Shown piece after piece: positions 26,668-35,465 of a stretch of 64,000 nt of DNA (its first letter is position 1; every line of letters starts with the position of its first letter). Under the pieces are notes generated by a model. That model had not been told where the DNA came from, did no database searches, and worked only from the letters and a program-made list of their open reading frames with translations. This DNA comes from Microbacterium sp. C5A9 (GTDB lineage: Bacteria; Actinomycetota; Actinomycetes; Actinomycetales; Microbacteriaceae). The position numbers were made by a program, and so were the translations under genes. The stretch lies in contig NZ_JABXGD010000002.1 in assembly GCF_022627955.1 (NCBI RefSeq), positions 434,001 to 498,000 of the forward strand. Reading direction: 5' to 3'.

Positions 26668-28035
26668 GTGAGTCCGATGCGCCCGACAGCCGCTGATCTC
26701 GCTTCCGCATCGGCTGCTGATGACTGCGGCTGTGCCCCGACACCCGCCGAGAGAGATCGACTGTGGAAGCGCCCGATTAATCGCCGCGGCGTCTTCGAGC
26801 TCGGCGCCTTGAGCGTGGTGGCGCTCGCAGCGTTCGGGGTCGGATCCGGCGTTTCTACCGCGCATGCCGCGACGTACCCGTCGTGGGACGACGTTCAGCG
26901 CGCCAAGGGCAACGAGGCAGCGAAAGGTGTCGAAGTTCAACGCATTCAAGGCCTCATTCAGTCGCTGACTCAGAAGGTCGCTGACACCGAGGCCGCGGCC
27001 CTGCTCGCATCCGACGAGTTCTACGCAGCGCAGCAGGAGTACTTTGAGGCGATCCGGGTCGCAGACGACCTGCAGGCGCAAGCCGACGAACAGACCCTCA
27101 TCGCTGAGGGGGCGTCGCGGAAAGCCGGACAGCTGGCGGCGCAGCTCTACCGCAACGGTGGCGACGACACCACGCTGCAGTTGTTCTTCGCAGGCTCTGC
27201 AGCCGAATCAGATGAGCTGTTGTCCCGATTGGGAACGCTCGACAAGTTCATGCAGCACAACCGTGCGGTCTATGACGAAGCGATCTCGTCGAAGAACGCG
27301 GCGCAGTCGCTCACAGATCAGGCGGTCGTCGCTCGAGACGAGCGCGACCGACTTCAGCAGGTCGCGGAGGAGAAGATGACAGCGGCGCAGGAAGCCGCAG
27401 ACGCCGCACAGGCTGCGCTCGACGAGCAGACCACCTACCTCGAGACGCTGAAGGCACAGCTCGCGGCGCTTCAGGATACGACCGCGCAGACGGTTGCCGG
27501 TTATCAGGCCGGTGTCGCAGCCCGCGCCGCGGAGGAGAAGGCTCGTCGGGAACGAGAGGCCGCCGAGGCCGCCGCGAACAGCGGCGGCAATGGGGGCGGA
27601 GGTGGCCAGGCCGGTAGCGGAGGGTGGGTTCGACCGCATGGTGGCGCGCGCAGTTCGAGCTACGGGCCCCGGACCCCGATCTGCGGACCCCAGGGCTGCT
27701 CATCGAGTTACCACTACGGCGCAGACCTGGCGAACGGATGCGGCGCAGCGATCTACGCCGCGAACTCGGGGACGGTCGACTACGCCGGCGCCAACGGGAA
27801 CTACGGCAACTACGTTCGCATTCAGCACGGTGGCGGCGTGAGCTCTGGCTACGCACACATCAAGCCGGGCGGAATCGCCGTTCGTCGAGGTCAGTGGGTC
27901 GAGTCGGGACAGGTCATCGCATACGCGGGCAACACCGGGCGATCCTTCGGGTGCCATCTGCACTTCGAGGTGTACCTCAACGGTGGCTACACCAACCCGG
28001 TGCGTTTCATGGAGGACCGCGGCGTCTACGTGTGA
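26668..28035 (+). CDS. Exported M23 peptidase with coiled coil (murein hydrolase type)
   Basis: A 455-residue protein. The signal region NRRGVFELGALSVVALAAFG carries a twin-arginine and ends at an AHA site near residue 70, so Tat export is possible. A long coiled coil (about 75-310) with heptads such as VADDLQAQADEQTL is followed by a Gly-rich linker and the M23 domain. Zinc ligands are His/Asp in YHYGADL and the HLH of CHLHFEVY. It would cut peptidoglycan cross-links or, like EnvC/NlpD, activate amidases. GTG 26668 follows GAGGAG. Confidence 0.87.
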   Translation: MSPMRPTAADLASASAADDCGCAPTPAERDRLWKRPINRRGVFELGALSVVALAAFGVGSGVSTAHAATYPSWDDVQRAKGNEAAKGVEVQRIQGLIQSLTQKVADTEAAALLASDEFYAAQQEYFEAIRVADDLQAQADEQTLIAEGASRKAGQLAAQLYRNGGDDTTLQLFFAGSAAESDELLSRLGTLDKFMQHNRAVYDEAISSKNAAQSLTDQAVVARDERDRLQQVAEEKMTAAQEAADAAQAALDEQTTYLETLKAQLAALQDTTAQTVAGYQAGVAARAAEEKARREREAAEAAANSGGNGGGGGQAGSGGWVRPHGGARSSSYGPRTPICGPQGCSSSYHYGADLANGCGAAIYAANSGTVDYAGANGNYGNYVRIQHGGGVSSGYAHIKPGGIAVRRGQWVESGQVIAYAGNTGRSFGCHLHFEVYLNGGYTNPVRFMEDRGVYV

Positions 28036-28058
28036 GATAGCACCGCGGCCCCACCGGA

Positions 28059-29066
28059 TCACGTCAGCCCGGAGTAGGAATGGAGCCCCGGGAAGTAGAT
28101 GTTCACGACGGTGAAGTTGAACAGCACTGCTGCGAACCCGACAATCGACAGCCACGCAGACCGAGAACCACGCCACCCCCGGGTGGCGCGCGCATGGATG
28201 TACCCCGCGTAAAGGACCCAGATCACGAAGGTCCACACCTCCTTGACGTCGAATCCCCAGTAGCGACCCCACGAGTCGTTCGCCCAGATCGCTCCCGCGA
28301 TGAGGGTGAAGCTCCAGAACATGAAGCCGACGATGGTGAAGCGGTAGGCCAGGGTCTCCAGCGCGTCCGCCGACGGGATCGTGCGAAGGAAGCGAGGACT
28401 GCGCTTCTGCTTTCGCGTGTCTGGAGCGGCGCTGAGGAGACGCTCGCGCCTGCCCTGCATCAGCTGTGTGATTGACACGCCGCAGGCGAGAGCGAACAGA
28501 GCTGTGGCAAGCGAGGCCACGAAGACGTGGATCACCAGCCAGACGCTCTTCAGCGGATCCATCAGCGGCACCACCTCGACATAGAAGCCGAGGGTCGCAC
28601 CGCCGAGAAGCAGCACGGTCATTCCGAGCAGGAACGCGCCCAGGAATCGAAGGTCGTACAGCCGCAGCACCAGGAGGTAGACGGCGACGATGAGGAGCGT
28701 CCCGGTGAGCGCGAACTCGTACATGTTGGCCCACGGGACCCGTTCGGCCGCAATGCCTCTGCCGAGAGTTCCTCCGAGCTGGAAGAGGAACGCCAGAACC
28801 GTGAGCGACGTTCCGATTCGCGCCCACAAGCGTCGCGGTGGCCGCTGTAGAGCGGCGTCGGCGCCGGGAACATCTCCGGCGAGCTCTTCGGACGAGGATG
28901 TCGGCCCACGCCCGCCGACGGTCGCCAATCTTCGCACGGGAACGGCAACTGGTGCGGCGCTGCGCTGCGCGAGGTCGATGGTGTGCGCGGTGAACGCGAG
29001 GAGGTAGGTGGCAATCGCGGTCCAGACGAGGAGGAGGGAGATGCCGTCGAGGCTGAGCTGATTCAT
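28059..29066 (-). CDS. ccsB: CcsB/ResC, heme-handling protein of system II cytochrome c maturation
   Basis: A 335-residue protein with about eight membrane helices. The WWD-type heme-binding signature is WGRYWGFDVKEVWTF, and conserved His residues lie in flanking helices (VWLVIHVFVASL, YAGYIHARAT). CcsB and ResB together export heme and attach it to apocytochromes at CxxCH. The gene overlaps resB as ATGA and ends the ccdA-resB-ccsB run. It is convergent with the M23 gene, 23 bases apart. No CxxCH apocytochrome is encoded nearby. Confidence 0.93.
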   Translation of the reverse strand: MNQLSLDGISLLLVWTAIATYLLAFTAHTIDLAQRSAAPVAVPVRRLATVGGRGPTSSSEELAGDVPGADAALQRPPRRLWARIGTSLTVLAFLFQLGGTLGRGIAAERVPWANMYEFALTGTLLIVAVYLLVLRLYDLRFLGAFLLGMTVLLLGGATLGFYVEVVPLMDPLKSVWLVIHVFVASLATALFALACGVSITQLMQGRRERLLSAAPDTRKQKRSPRFLRTIPSADALETLAYRFTIVGFMFWSFTLIAGAIWANDSWGRYWGFDVKEVWTFVIWVLYAGYIHARATRGWRGSRSAWLSIVGFAAVLFNFTVVNIYFPGLHSYSGLT

Positions 29067-30784
29067 GACGGGTTGCTTTCGGTCGTGTCGTGCTGCTGGT
29101 CGTTGTCAGAAGTGGCCGGTGCGGGCTTCACAGGCTCCGCGCCGAGCGAAGTCGAGTGACGATGTGCGAGATCGTCGACCGCTCGTTGCAGCGTGGGGTC
29201 GTCGCCGCGCGCGAGGCCGGCGTACTCGATGTGGATGCCGTCGAACCCGTCGCGGGCTTTCACCCACACGCGACGCCGGGGCACGAACAGGCCTGCGAAG
29301 AGACCCACCATGGCGATCACCGAGAAGAGGAGCACTCCCCCACTGCTTGGATCTTGTTGGATCTGCAGCGAGGCGAATCGCTTCACAGGTTGCTGTTCCT
29401 CCGCGATCTCCCACGTGACGGACCCCCAGCCATTCGGGAGGTCGGCCGTGTCACCGGGTCGGAGTTCCAACGAGTCGGTGCCGCTGTCGCCGCCCGTCTC
29501 CTGGTCAAGTCCGCTCACGTCGAGCGTGTAGACGGAGCGCGGCGTGCCGTCGTCGATGCCGAGGTCCCCGCTGAAGACGTTGAAGGTGAGCACAGGATCA
29601 ACGACGTCGGGGTAGATGGACGTGAACGCACCTGACGGGAGAGTGCCCTGCGTGGGGTAGAAGAACCCGACGAGCCCGACTTGCTTCGGTAGCCCGTCCG
29701 GGATTTTGATGATGCCCAGGGAGGTCATGTTCGAGTCCTGCGGCAGGAACGGCTGCGACTCACTGAACACGATGTCGCCGTCGCCGTTCCTCACGGTGAG
29801 CGTCGGGGCGTACCCGTTCCCCAGGAGGTAGATCCGGTCATTCGCAATCGTGGTCGGGTAGTTCACTCGAACGCTGCGCTCACTGTCTTGCTCGCCCGGC
29901 TGGCGGACCGTGATCTGCGCATCGAAGTTCTCTGCCTGTCCCGCGCCCGGTGTGCCCGGCAGTCGATAGGCGACACGGAAGTCGTCGAGCGTGAGCGAAT
30001 ACGGAACAAGTCCCGCGCCGTCGACGAATCGTCCCGGGTTGAAGGACGAGTAGTCGCTCAACGCGTTCACGAACGTCGTCCCCTCCACCACGACTCGTTG
30101 TCCGGTGTACGCGAAGGATCCGCCTACCGCGACCGAGAGGAGCACCCCGACGAGCGCGACATGGAAGACGAGGTTGCCGGTCTCACGGAGGTAGCCGCGC
30201 TCTGCCGACACCGAGTAAGTGCCTCCCTGGTCGTAACGCTCGACGCGGTAACCGGATCTTCGCAGCATGTCGGACGCCGCCGAGACAGCCCCCTCAGCAT
30301 CGCCGCCCTTCCCAGCGATGATCCTCTCGCGATGAGCGGGCAACCTCGACAGTCGGGACGGAGTGCGAGGAGGTCGTGACCGCAGCGCCACATAGTGGTG
30401 CTTCGCACGCGGGATCACACACCCGATGAGCGAGACGAACAGCAGGAGATGGATGGCGGAGAACCACGGTGAGATGTAGACGTCGAACAGTCCAAGACCG
30501 TCCGCGAGTGAGAACGCTTCTGGGTTGTTCCTTCGCCATTGCACCACGCCGTTGGGGTCTGCGCTGCGTTGCGGGAACAGTGAACCGGGGATCGCCGCGA
30601 CAGCAAGGAGCAGAAGCAGCAACAATGCGGTGCGCATGCTCGTCAGTTGTGTCCACCCCCATCGCAGCCACCCGGTCACGCTAAGCGCCGGGCTCGTCAC
30701 CTCAGATGTTGTGCCGGTATCGGCGTGGTCGGCTGGCCGGAGCGGATCGCCTTTGGTGTCGGGGTCAGAGAGGGAGCGGGACAT
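29063..30784 (-). CDS. resB: ResB, system II cytochrome c maturation protein
   Basis: A 573-residue protein with three N-terminal membrane helices (about 50-68, 105-122 and 205-225), a large periplasmic domain and a final C-terminal helix (VLLFSVIAMVGLFAGLFVP). ETGNLVFHVALVGVLLSVAV holds the conserved His of the third helix. ResB forms the cytochrome c synthetase with CcsB. Its start overlaps the end of ccdA by 20 bases and its stop overlaps ccsB, so the genes are translated as a unit. Confidence 0.92.
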   Translation of the reverse strand: MSRSLSDPDTKGDPLRPADHADTGTTSEVTSPALSVTGWLRWGWTQLTSMRTALLLLLLLAVAAIPGSLFPQRSADPNGVVQWRRNNPEAFSLADGLGLFDVYISPWFSAIHLLLFVSLIGCVIPRAKHHYVALRSRPPRTPSRLSRLPAHRERIIAGKGGDAEGAVSAASDMLRRSGYRVERYDQGGTYSVSAERGYLRETGNLVFHVALVGVLLSVAVGGSFAYTGQRVVVEGTTFVNALSDYSSFNPGRFVDGAGLVPYSLTLDDFRVAYRLPGTPGAGQAENFDAQITVRQPGEQDSERSVRVNYPTTIANDRIYLLGNGYAPTLTVRNGDGDIVFSESQPFLPQDSNMTSLGIIKIPDGLPKQVGLVGFFYPTQGTLPSGAFTSIYPDVVDPVLTFNVFSGDLGIDDGTPRSVYTLDVSGLDQETGGDSGTDSLELRPGDTADLPNGWGSVTWEIAEEQQPVKRFASLQIQQDPSSGGVLLFSVIAMVGLFAGLFVPRRRVWVKARDGFDGIHIEYAGLARGDDPTLQRAVDDLAHRHSTSLGAEPVKPAPATSDNDQQHDTTESNPS

Positions 30785-31520
30785 TGATAATCACCTGCTG
30801 AAGTTGGGACATGAGAGCGGTCCAGAGGCCGGAGACCATCAGGATTCCGAGAGCGACGAGCATCGCTCCGCCGATGAGGTTGAGCGTGCGGACATGGCGC
30901 CGGAGGAAGGCGAGCGAGGAGGACGCCCATCCCCACCCGGCGGCGAGGACAATGAAGGGGATACCGAGGCCGAGCGAGTACGCCAGCCCGAGCAGGCCGG
31001 CCCGAGCGGGGTCACCCATGTTCCATGACATCGAGATGATTGCGGCGAGTGTCGGGCCGATGCAGGGGGTCCACCCCACTCCGAGTGCGAACCCCAGCAG
31101 CGGGGCGCCAACCAGACCTGCACGACTGCCGATCCGTGGGCGCATCGTTCGCTGCGCGACGCCGAAGAGTCCGATGAAGACGAAGCCCATCACGATGATG
31201 ACAACGCCGAACACCCTGGTGAGAATGTTCGCGTACTGGAGCAGCACGAAGCCGAACGCACCACCGAGGATGGTCACGGCGACGAAGACGGTCGTGAAGC
31301 CTGCGATGAACAGCGTCACCCCCAGCATCAGTCGACCGCGGTGCGACTCTTGGCTTCCGCTCTTGCCCTGTTCTGGCCGCACAGTTCCGCCGAGGTACCC
31401 CAGATACCCGGGCACCAAAGGGAGGACGCACGGTGAAACGAAGGAGACGAGCCCGGCGAGGATCGCCACGGGGATGGCGATCCACAGAACTCCGTCGACG
31501 ATAAGCGTTCCGGGGCTCAT
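30765..31520 (-). CDS. ccdA: CcdA-type thiol-electron transporter
   Basis: A 251-residue protein with six membrane helices. The two conserved cysteines are in VSFVSPCVLPLVPGYLGYL and GVGWTPCIGPTLAA, the CcdA/DsbD signature. It carries reducing equivalents from cytosolic thioredoxin to periplasmic thiol proteins such as the TlpA/ResA lipoprotein encoded just upstream. I start it at ATG 31520, which overlaps the TlpA stop as ATGA; a longer open frame is only the antisense-free extension through TlpA. Confidence 0.93.
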   Translation of the reverse strand: MSPGTLIVDGVLWIAIPVAILAGLVSFVSPCVLPLVPGYLGYLGGTVRPEQGKSGSQESHRGRLMLGVTLFIAGFTTVFVAVTILGGAFGFVLLQYANILTRVFGVVIIVMGFVFIGLFGVAQRTMRPRIGSRAGLVGAPLLGFALGVGWTPCIGPTLAAIISMSWNMGDPARAGLLGLAYSLGLGIPFIVLAAGWGWASSSLAFLRRHVRTLNLIGGAMLVALGILMVSGLWTALMSQLQQVIINVPLPL

Positions 31521-32182
31521 GGGACGCTCTCCTCGAGAACGTCCTCGACGAGCGTCGCGAGGATTGAGGCACTGTCGAGCTGACCGATGACGCGGGCGGC
31601 GACTCTGCCGGAGCGGTCGATGACCAGGGTGGTCGGCGTGGCTTGGATCGGCGTCACCTGCGCGAAGGCCAGCTTGACCTTGCCGTCGTTGACGTCGATC
31701 ACGCTCGGATACGTGACGCCGTTGTCTTTGGCGAACGAGAGCGCGGTGGCGGGTTGGTCGTAGGTGTTCACGCCAAGGAAGGCCACGCCGTCGTCGCGAT
31801 AGTCCTGCCATACCTGTTCCAGGTATGGCGCCTCGACGATGCAGGGGCCGCATGCGGCGTACCAGAAGTTCACGACGAGGACGTCGCCGCGGTAGTCGTC
31901 ACTCGCGACTTGCTCTTCGGTCTCCGTGACCCCTTCGAATGTCACCGGCTCTCCGCGCTCGCCTTGCGGGATCTCGACGACTTGGAAGTCTCCTGCGATG
32001 AAGCCTTTCTCGTTGCCATCCCTGTATTGCTGGGAGAGAGAGTCGTTGGACGCGCACCCTGCGAGCAGGAGAAGGACGGGTATGGAGGCGAGCACGGCGT
32101 GACGAATACGTCGTCGTCGGCCGTGGTCCTGCGCGGTGGGGACGCGGGTGGCGGGTGGTCGGGGGACGGGCTCGCTGAGCAT
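31517..32182 (-). CDS. TlpA/ResA-like thioredoxin lipoprotein
   Basis: A 221-residue lipoprotein. The signal peptide ends at the lipobox LLAGC (LLLLAGCASND), and the thioredoxin domain has the redox pair in NFWYAACGPCIVEAPYLEQ with the cis-Pro segment QATPTTLVID. It should keep apocytochrome or copper-site thiols reduced, fed by CcdA. I start it at ATG 32182 behind GAGGAA; the upstream open frame has no family-like sequence. It would need lipoprotein processing, and lspA and lnt2 are nearby. Confidence 0.88.
   Translation of the reverse strand: MLSEPVPRPPATRVPTAQDHGRRRRIRHAVLASIPVLLLLAGCASNDSLSQQYRDGNEKGFIAGDFQVVEIPQGERGEPVTFEGVTETEEQVASDDYRGDVLVVNFWYAACGPCIVEAPYLEQVWQDYRDDGVAFLGVNTYDQPATALSFAKDNGVTYPSVIDVNDGKVKLAFAQVTPIQATPTTLVIDRSGRVAARVIGQLDSASILATLVEDVLEESVP
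31807..31829. repeat. Perfect inverted repeat inside the TlpA gene
   Basis: GCCATACCTG and CAGGTATGGC form a perfect ten-base stem with a three-base loop (TTC) inside the coding sequence, just before the codons for the CxxC motif in reading direction. Function unknown; it may be chance. Confidence 0.5.
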
Positions 32183-32346
32183 GGGTTCCTCTTCGGATCT
32201 GAATCTCGTTGGCAGGGCAGAGCCGCTGGTAATCGGGCTCATGCCTCGCGCCCCGGCCGTCAGTGCTCGACGAGGAGCGGGTCCCGGGGGCGACGTCACG
32301 TCTCGCTCCCGAGTGACGAGAGCAGGACGGCGTGAATCGAGGAAGC

Positions 32347-32775
32347 TCAGGTCCGCGACACGCGGAGTTTCGTCAGAGAGGGGGCGGTGGCCCTCACCAC
32401 GATGCTCGGAAGAAGTCGACGTATCAGGTGAGACCTGATACGTCCCGGGTTCAGTAGAGGTATTGGCCGACGCAGAGCGCTGAGGAGCAGGAGAAGTACT
32501 CCGCAGAACAGTCCGAGAGCGCACGCAACGGGGCCCATGCCCATGCTCGATGCAGAGGGCTCCCCCACCGACGCAACTGAGGGCACGTCCTGCGCAGCGT
32601 TTCGAGCATCGAGCGCCGAGGAATCGTCGACGCCGACGGACGTCGATACATCAGGTGTCGCCAGATACGGAGCGCAGGCGACACCCAACACGAGCAACAG
32701 TGACGCCATGACCACGACAATCACACCGACGGCAAACGGCGATGTCGCCGCCTTTCGCCCTAGATGAGTGTTCAT
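32347..32775 (-). CDS. Small two-helix membrane protein ending in SRT (paralogue 1 of 3)
   Basis: A 142-residue protein of unknown function. An N-terminal helix (PFAVGVIVVVMASLLLVLGV) is followed by an acidic and Ser-rich loop, a second helix (VACALGLFCGVLLLLLSAL) and a basic tail ending SLTKLRVSRT. Two other genes here (39523 and 43251) have the same plan and end. The layout resembles actinobacterial DUF6153-type proteins, but I cannot confirm it. I start it at ATG 32775; the longer frame upstream lacks a ribosome site. It lies upstream of tlpA on the same strand. Confidence 0.6.
   Translation of the reverse strand: MNTHLGRKAATSPFAVGVIVVVMASLLLVLGVACAPYLATPDVSTSVGVDDSSALDARNAAQDVPSVASVGEPSASSMGMGPVACALGLFCGVLLLLLSALRRPIPLLNPGRIRSHLIRRLLPSIVVRATAPSLTKLRVSRT
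32418..32444. repeat. Perfect 12-base inverted repeat in the 3' part of paralogue 1
   Basis: GACGTATCAGGT (32418-32429) and ACCTGATACGTC (32433-32444) flank GAG. The stem is perfect and strong. It lies inside the small membrane protein gene, about 70 bases before its stop and upstream of tlpA, where it could attenuate or stabilise the message, or bind a protein. Confidence 0.6.
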
Positions 32776-32821
32776 CGCCCCGCCGCTCAGGTCGAGGTCA
32801 TCAAGCGGGACGCGCCGGAGC

Positions 32822-33853
32822 TCATTCACCGGTCTGCTCCCGCAGCCAAGCGACAGGATCGACAGTTCCGTCTCCTGTCGAGACTTCAAGGTGCAAATGC
32901 GCACCAAAACTGCGTCCGGTGTTACCGACTCGTCCGACTACTTCGCCGACGGAGACGCTCTCCCCCTCACGAACTCCGAGGGAGCCGCGCAACATGTGCG
33001 CGTAACGGCTGAATACCGTCTGCCCGTCGATCTTGCTCTCAATGTATACCGTGACCCCGAACGCCCCGCCGTTCTCGGTCGCGATACGGACCGTCCCGCC
33101 GGCCACGGCGCGGATCTGAGCTCCCTCACCTGGTGTGAAGTCGGCGCCTTCATGCATTCGCCCCCACCTGGGCCCGAAACTCGACGACGTGGGCACGCTG
33201 ACCGGGAACGGCCACTGCACCTCAGCATCGGGATCGAGCAGCAGGGATCCGCTGAAATAACGGATTCCTGCTGCCGCCGCGAGCTGCGGGACGGACGTCA
33301 CGCTGAAGCCGTTCGACCGACCAAGGTCCTCCGCCGCAGCATCCTCCGGCACGACAAACGCCTGAATGTCACTATCGGCGGCGGATCCGTCGCTCTCGGA
33401 AGGCGCGAACCGCGCCGTGGTATCCGTCCTGGTCGCCGCGACGGTCTCGGCCGGGATCGTCATGCCGACCATGAACGAGGAAGCGACGGTCAATGTGCCC
33501 ACCACGATGAGCGTTCTCCCGATTCGCCGCCCGATGGACCTCGCAGGAGCGGGCTTCGCAACGCGTCGAGCGACCTGCTCCGTGGGGGTGGTGGGTGGAG
33601 TCGTGTTCACCGTCTCCGCCGGAGTCAGCACGTCGTGCTCTCGGCTCGGAATGCCCTCGTCACGAGGTCGATGGTCGGATGCGCTGATTGGTGGAATCGG
33701 CGGATGGGACAGGGCCTCGCGCCTGCGCCGAAGTTCGGAGCGGGTGACTGGCGGAGTCGAGGCTGTCGACGCGGTCTCTCGGCGTCGAAGCTCCGACCGC
33801 GTGGGAAGCGGCTCCGGTCGAATGTTCGGCTCGAGAGGGTCATGTGTGGTCAC
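32822..33853 (-). CDS. M23 peptidase-domain membrane protein
   Basis: A 343-residue protein. A long Pro/Arg-rich cytoplasmic part with two TRSELRRR repeats leads to a membrane helix (about 140-160, TLIVVGTLTVASSFMVGMTI) and then an M23 domain: MHEGADFTPGEG and AHLHLEVSTG supply the zinc ligands, and SFGPRWGRMH the substrate groove. GTG 33853 follows GGAGG and overlaps the lnt2 stop by 14 bases; ATG 33928 is an alternative start. It is coupled to lnt2 and probably acts on the cell wall outside the membrane. Confidence 0.83.
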   Translation of the reverse strand: MTTHDPLEPNIRPEPLPTRSELRRRETASTASTPPVTRSELRRRREALSHPPIPPISASDHRPRDEGIPSREHDVLTPAETVNTTPPTTPTEQVARRVAKPAPARSIGRRIGRTLIVVGTLTVASSFMVGMTIPAETVAATRTDTTARFAPSESDGSAADSDIQAFVVPEDAAAEDLGRSNGFSVTSVPQLAAAAGIRYFSGSLLLDPDAEVQWPFPVSVPTSSSFGPRWGRMHEGADFTPGEGAQIRAVAGGTVRIATENGGAFGVTVYIESKIDGQTVFSRYAHMLRGSLGVREGESVSVGEVVGRVGNTGRSFGAHLHLEVSTGDGTVDPVAWLREQTGE

Positions 33854-35462
33854 GGTTCGGGCCTCCGGAGTCGGGTTCGGGGGTCGGGTCGGGGCCGTTC
33901 GACGATGCGCGTCGAACGATGAGGGCAAGTGTTGCGAGGCTTCCGAACGCGAGCAATGGCGCGCTCAACGCGAGCCACTTCTCCGCGAGGATGCCTGGTG
34001 CGATGCCTGAGCGGAGCGGCACATCCGTGATTGCGGCAGCGACCGTGTCGACGCCTGCTGTGTCGAGGATCGCGCCGTCCGGGGCTATGACTTGACTGGT
34101 GCCCACAGTGGAAACGTTCACCACGCTCTTACCGGTCTGGATGGCACGCATCCGGGCAAAGGCCAGTTGCTGAAGGTTCTCGTCGGAGCCGCGGAAGTCC
34201 GCGTTGTTGGTTTGGAAGATGTAGAGCTTCACATCCTGCTCAGCAGCGGCACGGATCACGTCGTCGAAGATCACGTCGAAGCAGATCGCGAGACCGATGA
34301 CGGTCTCGCCGACGGTCACGACGGGTGGGTTCGTGCCGGCAGTGTACTCGCGCTGGATCAGCCCGACGAGGTCGGGGGCAAGGCGCTCGTACATCCATCG
34401 GTCGGGGACGTACTCGCCGAATGGGACGGGATTGACCTTGTCGTGGACTTGGGAGCTGCCGGGGTTTGCCGTCCACAGGAAGGAGGTGTTGAACGTCTCA
34501 TCGCCTCGTGCCGTCGCCGCGTTCGCCAGAAGCGGCGCCCCCGTCCGGGACACGATCCGATTCAGTTCAGAGGCGGCCTGTCGGTTGCGGAACGGGTCGA
34601 ACTCCGCCGATCCTTCTGGCCAGACGAGCACGTCCATGTTCCGGTCGAGAATCGGTTCCGATGCCGCGACCTGTGCTTTGAGCAGGTCACCCGAGGCTCT
34701 ACCGTCGAAGTAGCCTGAGGGACCGTTGCCTTGGACCCACCCAACCGCGAATGTGCCCGCGTCTGTCGTCGCATATTGCGGTGTCACACTGAGTCCGAAA
34801 ATCAGGACGACAGCGGGCGTCAGAACGGACACTGCGCGCAACCCGATACGAAGCCACTGCACGATGCTCGCAGCGATGACCGAGATGGTGAGCGAGAGCC
34901 CGGTCACACCGATCCACGATGTAGCTTCCGGGAACGGGCTCTCGACCTGGGTCATCCCGAGTCGCACCCAGGGGAACCCGCCGTACGGCCACGATCCGAG
35001 CACGATCTCGCGGGCAACCCACAACCCGCCGACCAGTGCGGGTACGGCGACGATCTGCCAGACGCGACGGCCGCGGAAGCGGCTCGTCCATCGGTATGCC
35101 AGCGCTAGGGGAACCGCACCGAGCCCGAACAAGAGAGCCTGCAGCCCCGACAACGCGATGCGTGGCAACGGCCCGAGGAACTGACCAACCCAATCGAGGT
35201 GAAGCGCGTAGAAGGTGACACCGAACGCGAGACCGACGAGCAGCGCTCCGCCGACGCTACGTCCGACGGTCGCAACCAAGGTGAGGATGACGCTGACGAA
35301 CGCGAGGGGCCACCAACTGACCTCGGGAGTCGCGAGGTCCATGGCGAGTCCGCCGACCGCCGACAGCGAAACGGCGACCCATACACCGACGAGTGGTCGT
35401 GTGAGATCACTGTTCGTCGTTCGGGCCTCAGACGTCGGCACAGTGAGGAGTGTCGTCGACAT
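33840..35462 (-). CDS. lnt: Apolipoprotein N-acyltransferase Lnt (island copy)
   Basis: At 540 residues it is a full second Lnt. The catalytic triad is Glu283 in WPEGSAEFDP, Lys342 in HDKVNPVPFGEYVPDR and Cys394 in LAICFDVIFDD. It is clearly related to the core copy at 5363 (shared GSWPYGGFPW and VNVSTVGTSQ), but diverged in the membrane part. It would N-acylate lipoproteins, perhaps those encoded in this island. It follows ctaG by three bases and overlaps the M23 gene, so it belongs to the ctaG-lnt-M23 transcription unit. Confidence 0.92.
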   Translation of the reverse strand: MSTTLLTVPTSEARTTNSDLTRPLVGVWVAVSLSAVGGLAMDLATPEVSWWPLAFVSVILTLVATVGRSVGGALLVGLAFGVTFYALHLDWVGQFLGPLPRIALSGLQALLFGLGAVPLALAYRWTSRFRGRRVWQIVAVPALVGGLWVAREIVLGSWPYGGFPWVRLGMTQVESPFPEATSWIGVTGLSLTISVIAASIVQWLRIGLRAVSVLTPAVVLIFGLSVTPQYATTDAGTFAVGWVQGNGPSGYFDGRASGDLLKAQVAASEPILDRNMDVLVWPEGSAEFDPFRNRQAASELNRIVSRTGAPLLANAATARGDETFNTSFLWTANPGSSQVHDKVNPVPFGEYVPDRWMYERLAPDLVGLIQREYTAGTNPPVVTVGETVIGLAICFDVIFDDVIRAAAEQDVKLYIFQTNNADFRGSDENLQQLAFARMRAIQTGKSVVNVSTVGTSQVIAPDGAILDTAGVDTVAAAITDVPLRSGIAPGILAEKWLALSAPLLAFGSLATLALIVRRASSNGPDPTPEPDSGGPNRDHT

Positions 35463-35465
35463 TGC

